Shown in pieces: positions 34,053 through 44,437 of a stretch of DNA of 64,000 nt (position 1 is the stretch's first letter; each line of letters starts with the position of its first letter). The position numbers and the translations under genes are program-made. The notes beneath the pieces are model-generated. The model saw nothing but the letters and a program-made list of their open reading frames with translations, did not search any database and was not told the DNA's origin. The DNA comes from Moniliophthora roreri (lineage: Eukaryota; Basidiomycota; Agaricomycetes; Agaricales; Marasmiaceae): positions 682,001-746,000 of the forward strand of contig LATX02000078.1 in the NCBI GenBank assembly GCA_001466705.2. The letters run 5' to 3'.

Positions 34053-35362
34053 TCATTGACCCATTATTACCCTGCGAGCTCCGTCCGCGCTAGTAATTAT
34101 GCAAGAATCATGGTCGCTATAACCACCCTCTGGATCCGAAGACCCAAATCCGCGCGCTCGATATTCGCCATTACCTACACGTCCTACACGATTCAGCCCC
34201 GAAGTCGAATGGAGTGGAAAATCGTTGGAAGTAGGTTTCAACGTCCTGTCCTCGACACCTTGGACAAAAGAGCCCAGATGTGATAGAAATGGGCCATCAG
34301 CTTTTAATGAGATAGCTCGTAAGTGAGATGCCCGTGAATAATTGGTCAAGCGGTACTCACACAAAGAGTAGTAATGGCGCTTGCCTTCAGCATACAAACA
34401 TCCATCAAGCCTTTGAATGGCTTCGACCTTCGTCTCCCCCTTCTTCCGCACAGCTTTGGGGACGAAGCCAAACATCATGACTTCGAATTGGAAGCCGCTC
34501 TCGCCCCACGAGCTATCCTGAGAGGCGAAGTAGCTGCCAGTGAGCTCAAGTGGCGGAGTGTGCGGAAGCGATGGAATGTTCTCATCCATGAACGTAAGAC
34601 ATTTGGTGATAAGAAAGTGCATCAACTCATGCAACTCTGTCATGATATACAGAAACTTGATGATGCACTGAATTGAACAATAAGTTTCGGGAAAAGAAGA
34701 TAAACGACAACTAAATGACTTACTTTAACTTTGAGAGGCAGCGAAATTACTTCTGCACTTCCACTCAGAATTTTGCTCGTGGTCTCCATCAAGTCAGCGT
34801 TGAGCATGATTTCTCTGCAGTTTTCTTTACCCTCCTTTGTATCTGGTCGATAATGGTATCCCCAGTCTGTATTCAATGAATCCCGAATGAAGTTAACATC
34901 GGGGTACTCGTTCCGGATGAGGCGGTCGATATTGCTGGACAGGTTTTCTTTGAATTCCCTATCATTTCGCAAGACGCTTGAAGACGCATGATGTGGCCCT
35001 TTTCTGCTGAAAGAATGGTCGTAAACCCAGCCAATGATCTGTTTAAAAACAGGAAGGGCTGAAAGAGCGAACTCCTGAATCGAGAGGCGAAGGCGATGTA
35101 GTTCTAGGTGTTGGTTCGTCACATCTTGTCCACGATCTAAGATTTGGGGTGTGGAAGGTCGTGGAGCAGCAATAGTGATATTAGAATTGGAAGCAGTAGG
35201 GGTGGTAGGATTGGTAGCAACAGTGGTGGTAGATTGTGGCGGCGTGGGTAGCACGCTGAGAGATTTCCATGGCCGACCCGGGGTGGTAGGATTGGTAGCA
35301 ACAGTGGTGGTAGAATGTGGCGGCGTGGGTAGCGCGCTGAGAGATCTCGATGGCCGACCCAT
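34053..35362 (-). CDS. Y_A: HEXXH metallopeptidase-like protein
   Basis: Three exons (35362..34724, 34667..34361, 34300..34053) sum to 397 residues. The N-terminus has two copies of a 27-residue Pro/Thr repeat (LPTPPHSTTTVATNPTTP). A helical domain follows (HRLRLSIQEFALSALPVFKQ, FKENLSSNIDRLIRNEYPDV, MLNADLMETTSKILSGSAE). Exon 2 has TELHELMHFLITKCL, a zincin-type HEXXH motif, and 40-odd residues later SSWGESGFQFEVMMFGF, whose Glu could be the third zinc ligand as in gluzincins. The C-terminal part is NRVGRVGNGEYRARGFG and SCIITSADGARRVIMGQ. Metallopeptidase activity is inferred from the motif only. No signal peptide was seen. An upstream exon before 35362 cannot be excluded. Paralogue: Y_B at 38234..39620. 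Confidence 0.72.
35198..35359. repeat. 81-bp tandem duplication inside Y_A
   Basis: Two adjacent in-frame copies (35359..35279 and 35278..35198), each encoding GRPxxSLSxLPTPPxSTTT and VATNPTTP. Y_B instead has a shorter IATNSTT-type repeat at the equivalent place. Confidence 0.8.
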
Positions 35363-36379
35363 TGAGTGAGATGCTAGCCTTGTTCGACGACGAGAGGTTC
35401 CCGATGGACCAGATGTATTCTAAGTAAAGGTTACTATGACTAGGAGAAGAATAATGTATGAATACCTTAGGTTGCCGGAGGCTGGATCGGGTGGTATGGG
35501 CTGGGTGAGGTGGGTGATAGCGTCCCGGCCAAGTCTGAACGTTCGGGCCTGCCCGAGAGGTGATGTTAGCACCCGGGAGTGGCTCAACACTGAAGGGATG
35601 TGGTGGGAAGGCAAAAGGATGGAAATGCGTGAGGGCGTGAGGACGTGAGGACGTGAGGACGTGAGGACGTGAGGACGTGGTAGATGGACAAGATGTGGGA
35701 CCTCGACTGTCTGGTACACTGCCGCAACATTGATGGGTTATTGTGTCCTGTTTTTTATCGGACCAATATGCCGGGACATCTAGCGAGCTGTATGTGGAGA
35801 TCATATATTGGCTTCAAGAGTGGGTGATGGACTTTACCTTGCTTTCCCCTGCTCCTCCCCTTCTCTCCCTTGCTCTCCCTTGTACCCTTTGCCTTCAGGG
35901 AGGTCAAATATTCACTTTGGACGTATTTCTGTCATGGGAGGTAGGTCGATGTTGGGACCGGGGGGACCTTACGGAAGTACCACATGGTATCACGTAGACC
36001 GTTATATCATAATGATGCTATGCACCACTAGCTAGTATCACCACTGTATCATTAGTGAGGGAATATTCACAAAAGATGGAATGGCCACAGTGTGACCGGA
36101 CGAGCTGTCGGACTGAAGCTGAAGCTAGAAGACGAGAGAAGCAAGTGCGTGGGCTGTGTTTGCAATTATCTGTGATAAACTCAACAACAACTTCAGGAAC
36201 GCTTTGAGATGACGGATCCGTGGATCTTGGATACAAGCCAGCTCGCGCAGAGAGTCTACCTGATATTTTCCCATTGGCCCACGGCAGCCGGTTCATTAGG
36301 AGCATTTCAAGAAGGCCAGAAAGCTTCCCTGAATGAGGGATCAGTCGATGCTCCCTGAATCGAATCGCAGGCGCCCGTT
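35363..36379. other. Spacer between the two X-Y units
   Basis: About 1 kb without a recognised gene; contains the minisatellite at 35635-35680. It is where an S copy would be expected between Y_A and X3, but none was found. Confidence 0.5.
35635..35680. repeat. 8-bp minisatellite (ACGTGAGG)n
   Basis: Nearly six head-to-tail copies of ACGTGAGG, the first with G in place of A. Confidence 0.9.
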
Positions 36380-37464
36380 CCTGTTGTTGAACTTTGAACC
36401 CGGTTGGCGATGTTCCCAATGCTACTCTTTCACATACTCACATTTATTCGCGTCGGGTCCCGTTAGCGGAACTAACCAGAGCTCTCAATTCGTTACTTTA
36501 CCGAATTTCTCTCTCCTCTCCAACCGAACTGACGCCGACCCTCATCCTTGCGGTTCTCGAGTCAATATTGGAACAGAGAGTCATGAGGTTCGTGGGTGTT
36601 TCTCACCCGGAAAATAAGACTGACTTGACGTTTCTTTAGATTCGAAGATGTCGAACAGAAGATGCGAAAGTTATATGCATGAAAATGGTTTTGGGGGTTC
36701 TGCAGACGGACGTTTTGGTTCAATTAGGAGCTGGTCCTGGAGGCTACTTGACTACCCTCAGCGTCGTGGATCCTGGAAGACTGGCGAATGGTGACTTGGG
36801 TGAAGTTGAGAGAGTTGCTAGTGCATTTTTCGTTGGGAACTCAAAGAAGTTCCAGTGCTTCAACGAGGAGATCCAGATCTATCACCTCTTCTTCACAATC
36901 ATCGCCTCATCCTCGTGCTGTCACAGAGTCGGATACGAGCGTACAAAATCTATCGATGCGTAGTGACTTGGGCTTGCCTCACCTTTCGTCATTCGACTCG
37001 CCAGGATCATCGTCGACGATATCTGCTTCAAACAAGCCTAGATGCATACATGAAGTCTCATCGCCGTCAGAAGAGTACGAGACTGGACAATTTCGACATA
37101 GACATCCAGATCCCCATTACAGTAGCCGAGATACCTCTGCCGAGTCCATTCTCGCACCTGTGTCGTTGCCACCAGTACGAGAGAGCGGATATATTGAGGA
37201 GGTTGATGAAGATGAGGAAATACGATCCTTCGAGAGAAGTCAAGATTCAGTACGTATTGTTTTCTACCCGTTCAGGTTCCCTTCCATGCTGACGGCCTTT
37301 CCTTGCAGATAATGATTCCGTTCCTCACCACCCACGACTCAGAAGGAAGGTTCTCTGTGCCTGAAGGGGCCAGCCATGTTCGCACAGTCGAACTATTGAA
37401 GGAACGAGCGCAGCTGCTTTACAGGATTGCAAAACTACAGCAACAAAATTATCAGTTTGGCTAG
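36380..37464 (+). pseudogene. X3: frameshifted copy of gene X
   Basis: Almost identical to X2 over most of its length, but broken three times. One C is missing just after the start (TTCCCAATG against TTCCCCAATG), so the ATG at 36410 soon meets a stop. Near the end of exon 1 the ACTACCTTTAG stretch is lost, which changes the phase. About 20 bp are missing near 36825 (CTAGTGCATTTTTCG), so the exon-2 frame stops at 36963. The last exon and its stop (37462-37464) are unchanged. The near-identity elsewhere says inactivation was recent. Confidence 0.8.
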
Positions 37465-37908
37465 GTTTCGGTTAGCCGACTGCCACTGAACTTCGGACTC
37501 CCATGTCGATGACACGAAATCATCGTTTGGGATATCTCCATTACACTGCAGGCCGCTGGGCAAGCTGTCGACATGCCACTCTAGCTACTCAGAGATGCTT
37601 CTGGTTAGGCACATGGGAGGAAATCGACAGGTCCGCTCGCTGTTGAAGCGCTAAGCACCCCCAGTGCTCATGTGGCTCTGCACAATCACCGCCGTCAGTA
37701 TCGCTTATCAGTTGTCTTATCGATCTTATATTGCAATACAGTAGCTGAATTAGAAGTGTACAAGTAGAAATGTGGTGGTCTTCAATGAAACACACGGGAA
37801 GATACAAGTAACAAAAAAGGGTCGCAGAATGAAGTGTAGACGGGACACTACGAAAGTGGTCTCCCAAGAGCTGAGTCAAACCGTTCGCTGGATCGCTTAT
37901 TCTTTTTT
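37465..37908. other. 3' flank of X3
   Basis: Near-identical to 33379-33822. No gene. Confidence 0.6.
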
Positions 37909-38056
37909 ACAGGTCGTCTTTCATTCCGACAGTTTTTTCTTGCGGATAACGATTCCGTTCCTCCCCACCCAAGACTCAGAAGGAAGCTTCTCGGTGCCTG
38001 GGGGGGACCAGCCGCGCATTGAATTACTGAAAGAACGAGCGCAAAGTCACACAGCA
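37909..38056 (+). pseudogene. Orphan copy of X exon 3 (after X3)
   Basis: Same decayed exon as at 33823 (FLPTQDSEGSFSVPGGDQPR), with the same TTGCGG acceptor change. The exon duplication therefore predates the X2/X3 duplication. Confidence 0.7.
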
Positions 38057-38233
38057 ACGCAACTATCGCTATGAATTTGATACCACACCATCAATTTTAC
38101 CTGAATGCTTCAGAGTATATTTACATTACTTTGGGTAGGCCTGTGCTCATCGAATACTAATCATACATAACGATATAAGAGAAGCTGTATAAATAATAAC
38201 TGCAATGGATCAACTCTAAATTGCTAGGTTCAA

Positions 38234-39620
38234 TCATCGACCCATTATTACCCTGCGCTCTTCGTCCGCGCTAGTAATGATGCAGGAATCACGAATAGCT
38301 AGTCCAATAAGAGGTCGGTATTCACGATCACCTTTTGGATCTCTATATCCAAATCCGCGCGCTCGATATTCACGATGTCCTACATGACCTGCGCGATTTA
38401 GCCTGGAGGCAAAAGGATGGAGTGGAAACTTGGTAGGTTTCAACGTCCTGTTCTCGACACCTAGGACAAAGGAGGACAGATGCGGTAGAAAATCGTCATC
38501 GGCTTGAATGGAGTAGCTCGTAAGTGAGATGCCCGTGAGTAATGAGTCTAGCGTTACTCACACAAAGAGTAGTAGTGGCGCTTTCCTTCATAATAAAAGT
38601 ATCCATCAAGCCTTTGAATGGCTTTGACACGCGTCTCCCCCTCCTTCCACACAGCTGCAGGAATGAAGCCGAACATCATGACTTCGAATTGGAATCCGCT
38701 CTCGCCCCAAGAGCTATCCTCTGAGCTGTAGTACCCTCCAGTGTGCGGGAGTGACGGAGTGAGTCCATCCACGAACGTAAGGCATTTGGTAATAAGAAAG
38801 TGCATCAGTTCATGCAACTCTGTCAAAATATATAAGAACTTAATGACACACTGGATTGAACAATAAGCTTCGGGAAAGGAAGGTAAAGGACAACTAAATG
38901 ACTTACACTGAGAGTCGGCGAGATTTCTTCTGCACTTCCACTCAAAATTTTGCTCGTGGTCTTCATCAAGTCGGCGCTGAGCATGATTTTTCTGCAGTTT
39001 CTTCTATTTTGCTCCGAATTTGGTCGAGAATGGCATCCCCAGGCCGTCTTCAATGGATCCCGCATGAAGTGAACATCGGGGTACTCGTTTTGGATGACGT
39101 TGATGATGTTTTTGGACAGGTTTTCTCTGAATTCCCTATCTTTTTGCCAGACCCTTGGAAGCTCGAGGCGTGACCCTTGTTTGGCAAAATAATCGGCGTA
39201 AACCCAACTAATGATTTGGTGAAAAATAGGATGGGCTGAGAGAGCGAACTCCCGAATCGAGAGGCGAAAGTGGTGTAGTTCTGGGTGTTTTGTCGTCACA
39301 TCTTGTTCGAAATCTAGGATTCGAGGTGGGAGGGAGGATAGTGGGGCCGTGGTATTAGGATTGGTAGCAATAGGGGTGGTAGAATTGGTAGCGATAGCGG
39401 TGGTAGAATTGGTAGCGATAGTAGTGGCAGGTTGTGGCAAGAGACCGAGATTCTCGCCGAGCTTCAAATACGCGGCAGCTATATTCGAAGAAGGTTCGGG
39501 GATGTAAGTGGTTAAAGTAGCTAGAATGAAGGAGGCTCCGAGTGCTGTGTCCAGCGCAGTCGAAAGACGATGGAGTGTCTCGTTATCGTCGTCGTCGAGT
39601 CTCTGTCTCTTGGGAAACAT
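38234..39620 (-). CDS. Y_B: HEXXH metallopeptidase-like protein
   Basis: Paralogue of Y_A with the same three-exon layout (39620..38907, 38850..38562, 38502..38234; 423 residues). Start at ATG 39620 (MFPKRQRLDDDDNETLHRL), then a mildly hydrophobic helix (LGASFILATLTTYI) and an IATNSTT repeat. The helical domain (LSIREFALSAHPIFHQIISW, FRENLSKNIINVIQNEYPDV) is followed by TELHELMHFLITKCL and SSWGESGFQFEVMMFGF, identical in both copies. The C-terminus NRAGHVGHREYRARGFG and SCIITSADEERRVIMGR is also kept. Outside these blocks the copies differ widely, including the N-terminus. Keeping intact frames and the motif in both copies suggests that both are under constraint. Function unknown; zinc peptidase activity is inferred. 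Confidence 0.72.
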
Positions 39621-39694
39621 CGTGGTTTGAAATGACTTGAATTTGACCCCTTTACAGCTACGAGTCATATAACTAGGGCTTCCATTATCACAAG

Positions 39695-42490
39695 CTAATT
39701 TTTTCGTTTTTCGCACGTCTCCCAATCTCTATAGACGCCCCGCAAAAACTCATTGTCTTCCTTCCACCTCTCAACAGTATCCTCCCCAAAACGATCACGC
39801 ATTCTCCCATCAACTTTTCGTACACCTTCCATATCCCTAGCAGATATAAACGCACGCATGATAGCAACATACATGATAAAATCGGGTGCAGGAAGTCTGT
39901 TACCACCAGTGCTCGATGGAGACTCTCCGACGGGATTCGCAGTCTCCAGTCCTGCTAGCAGTCTCAGCGCTCGACCTTTCTCTCTTTTCGCAGCGTACAC
40001 GGTAGCCAACTCAGTAAAGTGGTGTATGCTCGGTTGTAATCCGATACTGAGCATGTCGCGTAGCACGGTTGCAGCTATCGTTGCATCCTTTTCTTTGCGA
40101 GATAAAAGTCTAATGAAGGGCGTGAACGCCTCTAGTGGAACGGGACATGAATCCACCTCATCAAGTGTTACTTCAGATGTTGAGGTAGATGTGGAACGCT
40201 TCGGGCTAGGGGAGTAGAAGTAGGGAGAACCGGGATGGGTGAAGCCCAGTCCGACTAGTGGCAATGAGCGTCCTATGGCAACTGTGCTTTTGGACGCTGC
40301 TTGTTTGTTCAAAATGGAGGTCAGAACAGGATCTGCATCTGATGAAGGTGCGGCCCAAGACGCATCCAAGCTATCTCCGTCTCCATTCAAGCCAGACGTG
40401 CCTTTTCCAAAGGCCACCAACTTTTTGTATAGCCGAACGAGCTTGGGTTTTGTAGTCGCCAACATCGCAAGCGATTGCCATACCAGTGCTATGTGTGCTT
40501 TCGTCGGATACAGCTTTAGCTTTCCCTCTGGTCGTTTTGTGTCAGACTCGAAGTGTTCGAGGGTCGTGAAATGCACGAGGTTCAAGACCTCTGCTCTAGG
40601 AACACCGACACACCAAAACCACCTCTCGTAAAGCTCGACCACTTTCGCATACTCAGCATTTCGCCAGAGAAAGACCATCTCGGAGAAAAGCCATAAGGAT
40701 GCCGCGGGGTATGTCGACGAAAGGGCTCGTTGCCGTAGAAGCGCGAGGAGGTGAGGTCGAGAGGACTCGGATGACAGCTGCGTGATGAGGTCAATGAGGG
40801 TTGCGGGCAGTGGTAGAGACCTATTTTCTATCCCTGGTCTGTAGAAGGGAAAGGCAGCTTTGACTTGGCGGATGGTGTGAACCACATCCTTCCCTGCGAT
40901 GTCCTCGAAGTCTGGGACCGCCGCATCCGGCCGAGACACAGAAGAGGAGTTCATTTGGGCTACGAGTGCTGCTTCGTCACGTTTCGTGCTCAAACCTCCT
41001 CGTAATAGAGCTAAGGAGTCATGTCGCTGCTGAACGTCTTCCATTTTGGCCTGCAACTTCCTCCGCACCTTCAGCTCACTGATAGTTGAGAGCTTTTGCC
41101 TCATCCTGTGTAGTAAACGACTATAGGTATACTGCGTGATTTTGACGTCTGGAGATGCTTTGGAAGGTAGGAGGTCCAATGCAGCATCTAAATATCCCGC
41201 GTCCGCAAAGGCTCGTATCGCAGGCTCCCTTATTGCTCGGAAGCTGATGAGCAGCCCGGTGTCCAACGGTAAGCGTTGTGTGCTTCTGTTCTGATCCCCT
41301 TCTTCGGCTCGTTCCCGGAGGTATTTGGTGTTCAATTCCTCGTAATCGCGTAGAAAACGTTTGGATTCTTCGAGTTGGGAATACCGAAGGATCGGAGGAA
41401 GAACGAGGGAGGACACGAGCGACGCGTAGCCTTTGGAAGACAAAATGAGCGAGAAGGCCTGCAGAACCTCAGATTGTACGAATGGTCGATGTAATATGGC
41501 GGTCATAGTTCGCATGAAGGGCTTAGAGGTATGATATGTGACAGGGTGAAGGTGTAAGGGAGGTACGAGTGAAAAGAAGAGCGTGAAATCGGATACGACT
41601 TCTTCAATGGATTCATTGCTATATATTTTTTGAGTGACTGAAAAAGAGGGGGGGGGCTTGAACACGTACACTCTCAGAGCCATCTGGGCTGCCTGTTCAA
41701 ACACCATATGCTCGGGGATGCGATAATGCACACTATGCAACTCCTGCACCAGCATCTTGGCCTCTGCATATTTCCCATCCTTCACCGCCTCATGCAAATG
41801 CCCAACGATGCCCAGGAAAGTTCCATCTCCCTGTGAGAGCGAAGATACCAGATACTCCGCGTTTTCATCGTCTTCAAATAGACTGACCCCCTCTTCCTGT
41901 TCAATAGTGTCAGGAAGCTTTTTCGGTAGCATCTCATAACGGATTTCATCCGTCATCCTCAGCCTCTCTTCACCACCAAACTCCCAGACCAATGGTAGAA
42001 TCTCCTTCTGCACCAGTTCCACGTAGCCCTTCGAGCCCACAATCATCCCAAACTTGTGAATGCATGGCAATCGTTGATTTGGATATTCCTTCATGAGGCC
42101 AATGAGATCCTTGAAGATAGATTCCCCTGCTTCGTTTTCGGCCTTGGAAGGGCATAGGCGCAGCCAGTTCTCGAACGGAATTTCATATGAAGGTGAATTG
42201 AGCATCTCGTTTCGAGCAGCCTCGACATAGATCTTGTCCGGTGTAATTGGTTTCCCAGACGATATGAGCTGCTCGCGAACCGCTTCGGCCATTCGAAAGT
42301 CGCCTCCTTCGACGAGGGAACGTAGGTTGAGAGAATGCGACCGTGCCGGACCATGGAGTTTTGGTGTTGTGTCGGTGTAATCGCCGGACTCAAAGACATT
42401 ATTGTGGTTTCGACGAAGGCAGAGAGAAAGATTGCGAGACAGTGAGGAACTAAGTATCTTCCCGGTGGAGCGAGTCCATCCAACCTGCAT
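39695..42490 (-). CDS. Mitochondrial PPR-like/helical-repeat protein
   Basis: A long open frame of about 931 codons from ATG 42490. The N-terminus (MQVGWTRSTGKILSSSLSRN, LCLRRNH) is basic and Ser-rich, as in mitochondrial targeting peptides. The rest is helical, with pairs resembling pentatricopeptide repeats: SLVEGGDFRMAEAVREQLI near the start, AIRAFADAGYLDAALDLLPS in the middle, and VLRDMLSIGLQPSIHHFTEL, YVAIMRAFISARDMEGVRKV near the end. An optional 51-nt GT-AG intron (41619..41669, with a C-rich tract) lies in frame, so it can be spliced or read through without frameshift. A role in mitochondrial RNA processing or translation is inferred; no specific orthologue was recognised. Confidence 0.72.
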   Translation of the reverse strand: MQVGWTRSTGKILSSSLSRNLSLCLRRNHNNVFESGDYTDTTPKLHGPARSHSLNLRSLVEGGDFRMAEAVREQLISSGKPITPDKIYVEAARNEMLNSPSYEIPFENWLRLCPSKAENEAGESIFKDLIGLMKEYPNQRLPCIHKFGMIVGSKGYVELVQKEILPLVWEFGGEERLRMTDEIRYEMLPKKLPDTIEQEEGVSLFEDDENAEYLVSSLSQGDGTFLGIVGHLHEAVKDGKYAEAKMLVQELHSVHYRIPEHMVFEQAAQMALRVYVFKPPPSFSVTQKIYSNESIEEVVSDFTLFFSLVPPLHLHPVTYHTSKPFMRTMTAILHRPFVQSEVLQAFSLILSSKGYASLVSSLVLPPILRYSQLEESKRFLRDYEELNTKYLRERAEEGDQNRSTQRLPLDTGLLISFRAIREPAIRAFADAGYLDAALDLLPSKASPDVKITQYTYSRLLHRMRQKLSTISELKVRRKLQAKMEDVQQRHDSLALLRGGLSTKRDEAALVAQMNSSSVSRPDAAVPDFEDIAGKDVVHTIRQVKAAFPFYRPGIENRSLPLPATLIDLITQLSSESSRPHLLALLRQRALSSTYPAASLWLFSEMVFLWRNAEYAKVVELYERWFWCVGVPRAEVLNLVHFTTLEHFESDTKRPEGKLKLYPTKAHIALVWQSLAMLATTKPKLVRLYKKLVAFGKGTSGLNGDGDSLDASWAAPSSDADPVLTSILNKQAASKSTVAIGRSLPLVGLGFTHPGSPYFYSPSPKRSTSTSTSEVTLDEVDSCPVPLEAFTPFIRLLSRKEKDATIAATVLRDMLSIGLQPSIHHFTELATVYAAKREKGRALRLLAGLETANPVGESPSSTGGNRLPAPDFIMYVAIMRAFISARDMEGVRKVDGRMRDRFGEDTVERWKEDNEFLRGVYRDWETCEKRKN

Positions 42491-42693
42491 CGACGGATGA
42501 AAACGAAGTCACCCGAGTCGGCGTCAACCAGGCGGCAACTCCGTGTGAACTGTTTTTGCCTCGCCGCCTCAGAGGTTCAAGTCGTTTGGCGATATTCTGG
42601 TATTATTTCGTTTACATTTACTTGACATACTACTGCCATATTCACTACCTAAACATCATTGGTCTCCCCGTTAAATAGTCGTAGATAGAAACA

Positions 42694-44007
42694 CTAGAAG
42701 GAAATGAGCATTTTCAACGCGTTGTGCTCGGCCGCTTTCCCGAAAGTCTTGTACGCATCCTCCATCTCACGGAACGTGAACCTATAGTACGCATTCAGCC
42801 AAGCAACAAGGGTCCCAGATGGATATTGCACACCTGTGGGTTATAAGACCATCCGTCTTAAGCTTGCCAGCATCCAGCAGGCGAATGAGCATTGGTGAGC
42901 TCACAGCGTCGACCTGCCGAGTTCTCAGAGCTGATAAGGTTCGTTAGCATGACTTGATGGCTATCGATGATGAAGTCAGCGTACTGATGTTATGGCTCCA
43001 AAGCTTCTCCATGTACAAATCAACCTTGCAGCCATGTACACCAAGATTCGCAATCGTGCCTCCAACCGCAACCAAGTCCTGGCAGAGTTCCAGCGATTTT
43101 GGTAAACCAACCGCTTCAATAACCGTATCAACTCCTCTTCCGTTGGTGAGCTTCATCACCTCACTGACAGTATTCGGACCTATAGGCATGTCAGATGAAC
43201 AGAGCATGAAGTAATGGGAAAATGTCACCAGAAATAAGCGTGTGAGTAGCACCAAGCCTTGTGGCAGCTTTGAGGCGATTCCCATCGAGGTCGATGACAA
43301 TCAATGTCGAAGGAGAGTAAAGTTGAGCCGTAATGACTGCCCCTAGACCAACTGGGCCCGAGCCGACAACGGCCACGACACTACCTGGTTCTACGCTGCC
43401 GTTCTATACTTCGATTGTCAGAACCGGAAATGATCACAGCTAAAGGGTACCTACGATGACTCCACACTCGAAGCCTGTCGGCAATACATCGCTTACCAGT
43501 ATCTGGTCCTCCTCTGATGCTGCCTTCACGCAGTGATGCAAACTTCCATCAGCATAGGGAATACGAGTGTACTCCGCCTGCGTGCCATCAATGGTGTGCC
43601 CCAGAGTCCAACCTCCATCAGCACAATGCCCGGACATATTCTTCCGGCAATAGTAGCAAGAACCGCACGCAGTGATACAAGAAACGATAACTTTGTCGCC
43701 AGGTTTGAAATGCTTCACGCCTGAGCCAACTTCTTGAACGATGGCAATCCCTTCGTGGCCTAGAACACGACCGGTAGCGCAGGTGGCGACATCACCCTTG
43801 AGGGTATGAAGGTCGGTTCCTATCAGGTATGAAAAGTGAGTAAAGCAGTTCAAGAAAGAGTAAGTGGCGAAACGCACCGCAAATGGTAGTGTGAACCATC
43901 TTCACCACTGCATCAGTAGGCAATTGAATCTTAGGGATGGGGCGGTCCTGGATGAGGTAGTTTCCAACGCCGGCGTAGATGAGAGCTTTCATGGTCTTGG
44001 AGGACAT
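42694..44007 (-). CDS. Zinc-dependent alcohol dehydrogenase (MDR family)
   Basis: NAD-type medium-chain dehydrogenase. From ATG 44007: MKALIYAGVGNYLIQDRPIP, the catalytic Cys (TTICGTDLHT, split by an intron), GHEG, and the structural zinc lobe with four Cys (CGSCYYCRKNMSGHC). The Rossmann motif is VAVVGSGPVGLGAV, followed by IVIDLDGNRL; the Asp at the end of the second strand favours NAD over NADP. Then NGRGVDTVIEAVG, GTIANLGVHG and the C-terminal THRFTFREMEDAYKTFGKAA, ending at 42694. Several short introns. Substrate is unknown; the family includes secondary-alcohol and butanediol-type dehydrogenases. It is divergent from nothing nearby that would set a pathway. Confidence 0.92.
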
Positions 44008-44437
44008 TGTGGCAGGTTAGAAGCGAACTTGGAATCATCTCAATTTCTTATATCCACAGTATCCTTATTCTAGACTCTTGTTCCCGTGAACACGAAAGAA
44101 GCCGAGGGAACTGCTGACCTGCTGCTGACCCTCAAATTTGAACGAGTATCGCGCCAGAAGATCAATGGAGAGAGCACCTGCTAGTTTATCTTGCAAAATT
44201 TAAACGGTCACGTGAATATATAGGAAGCTATCGAGCCAGGTAATGAGGTCACCAGTTCTCGAAACGCCTTCGTAAATTTCAAAATGGAGGCGTTAAACAT
44301 TAAAAGGAATCTCTGGTTGGCTGTTGGTAGGTGTGAAAAAGGTGCGTTGATGAGACACAGTACATATTGAGGACTGGCGAAGCGACAAAACGATAAAAGT
44401 ACAATAAATCGATGCCTAGAAAATAAATCCTCCGATT
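44008..44437. other. Intergenic between the alcohol dehydrogenase and the kinase
   Basis: 430 bp holding the ADH promoter and the kinase 3' UTR. No gene seen. Confidence 0.6.
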
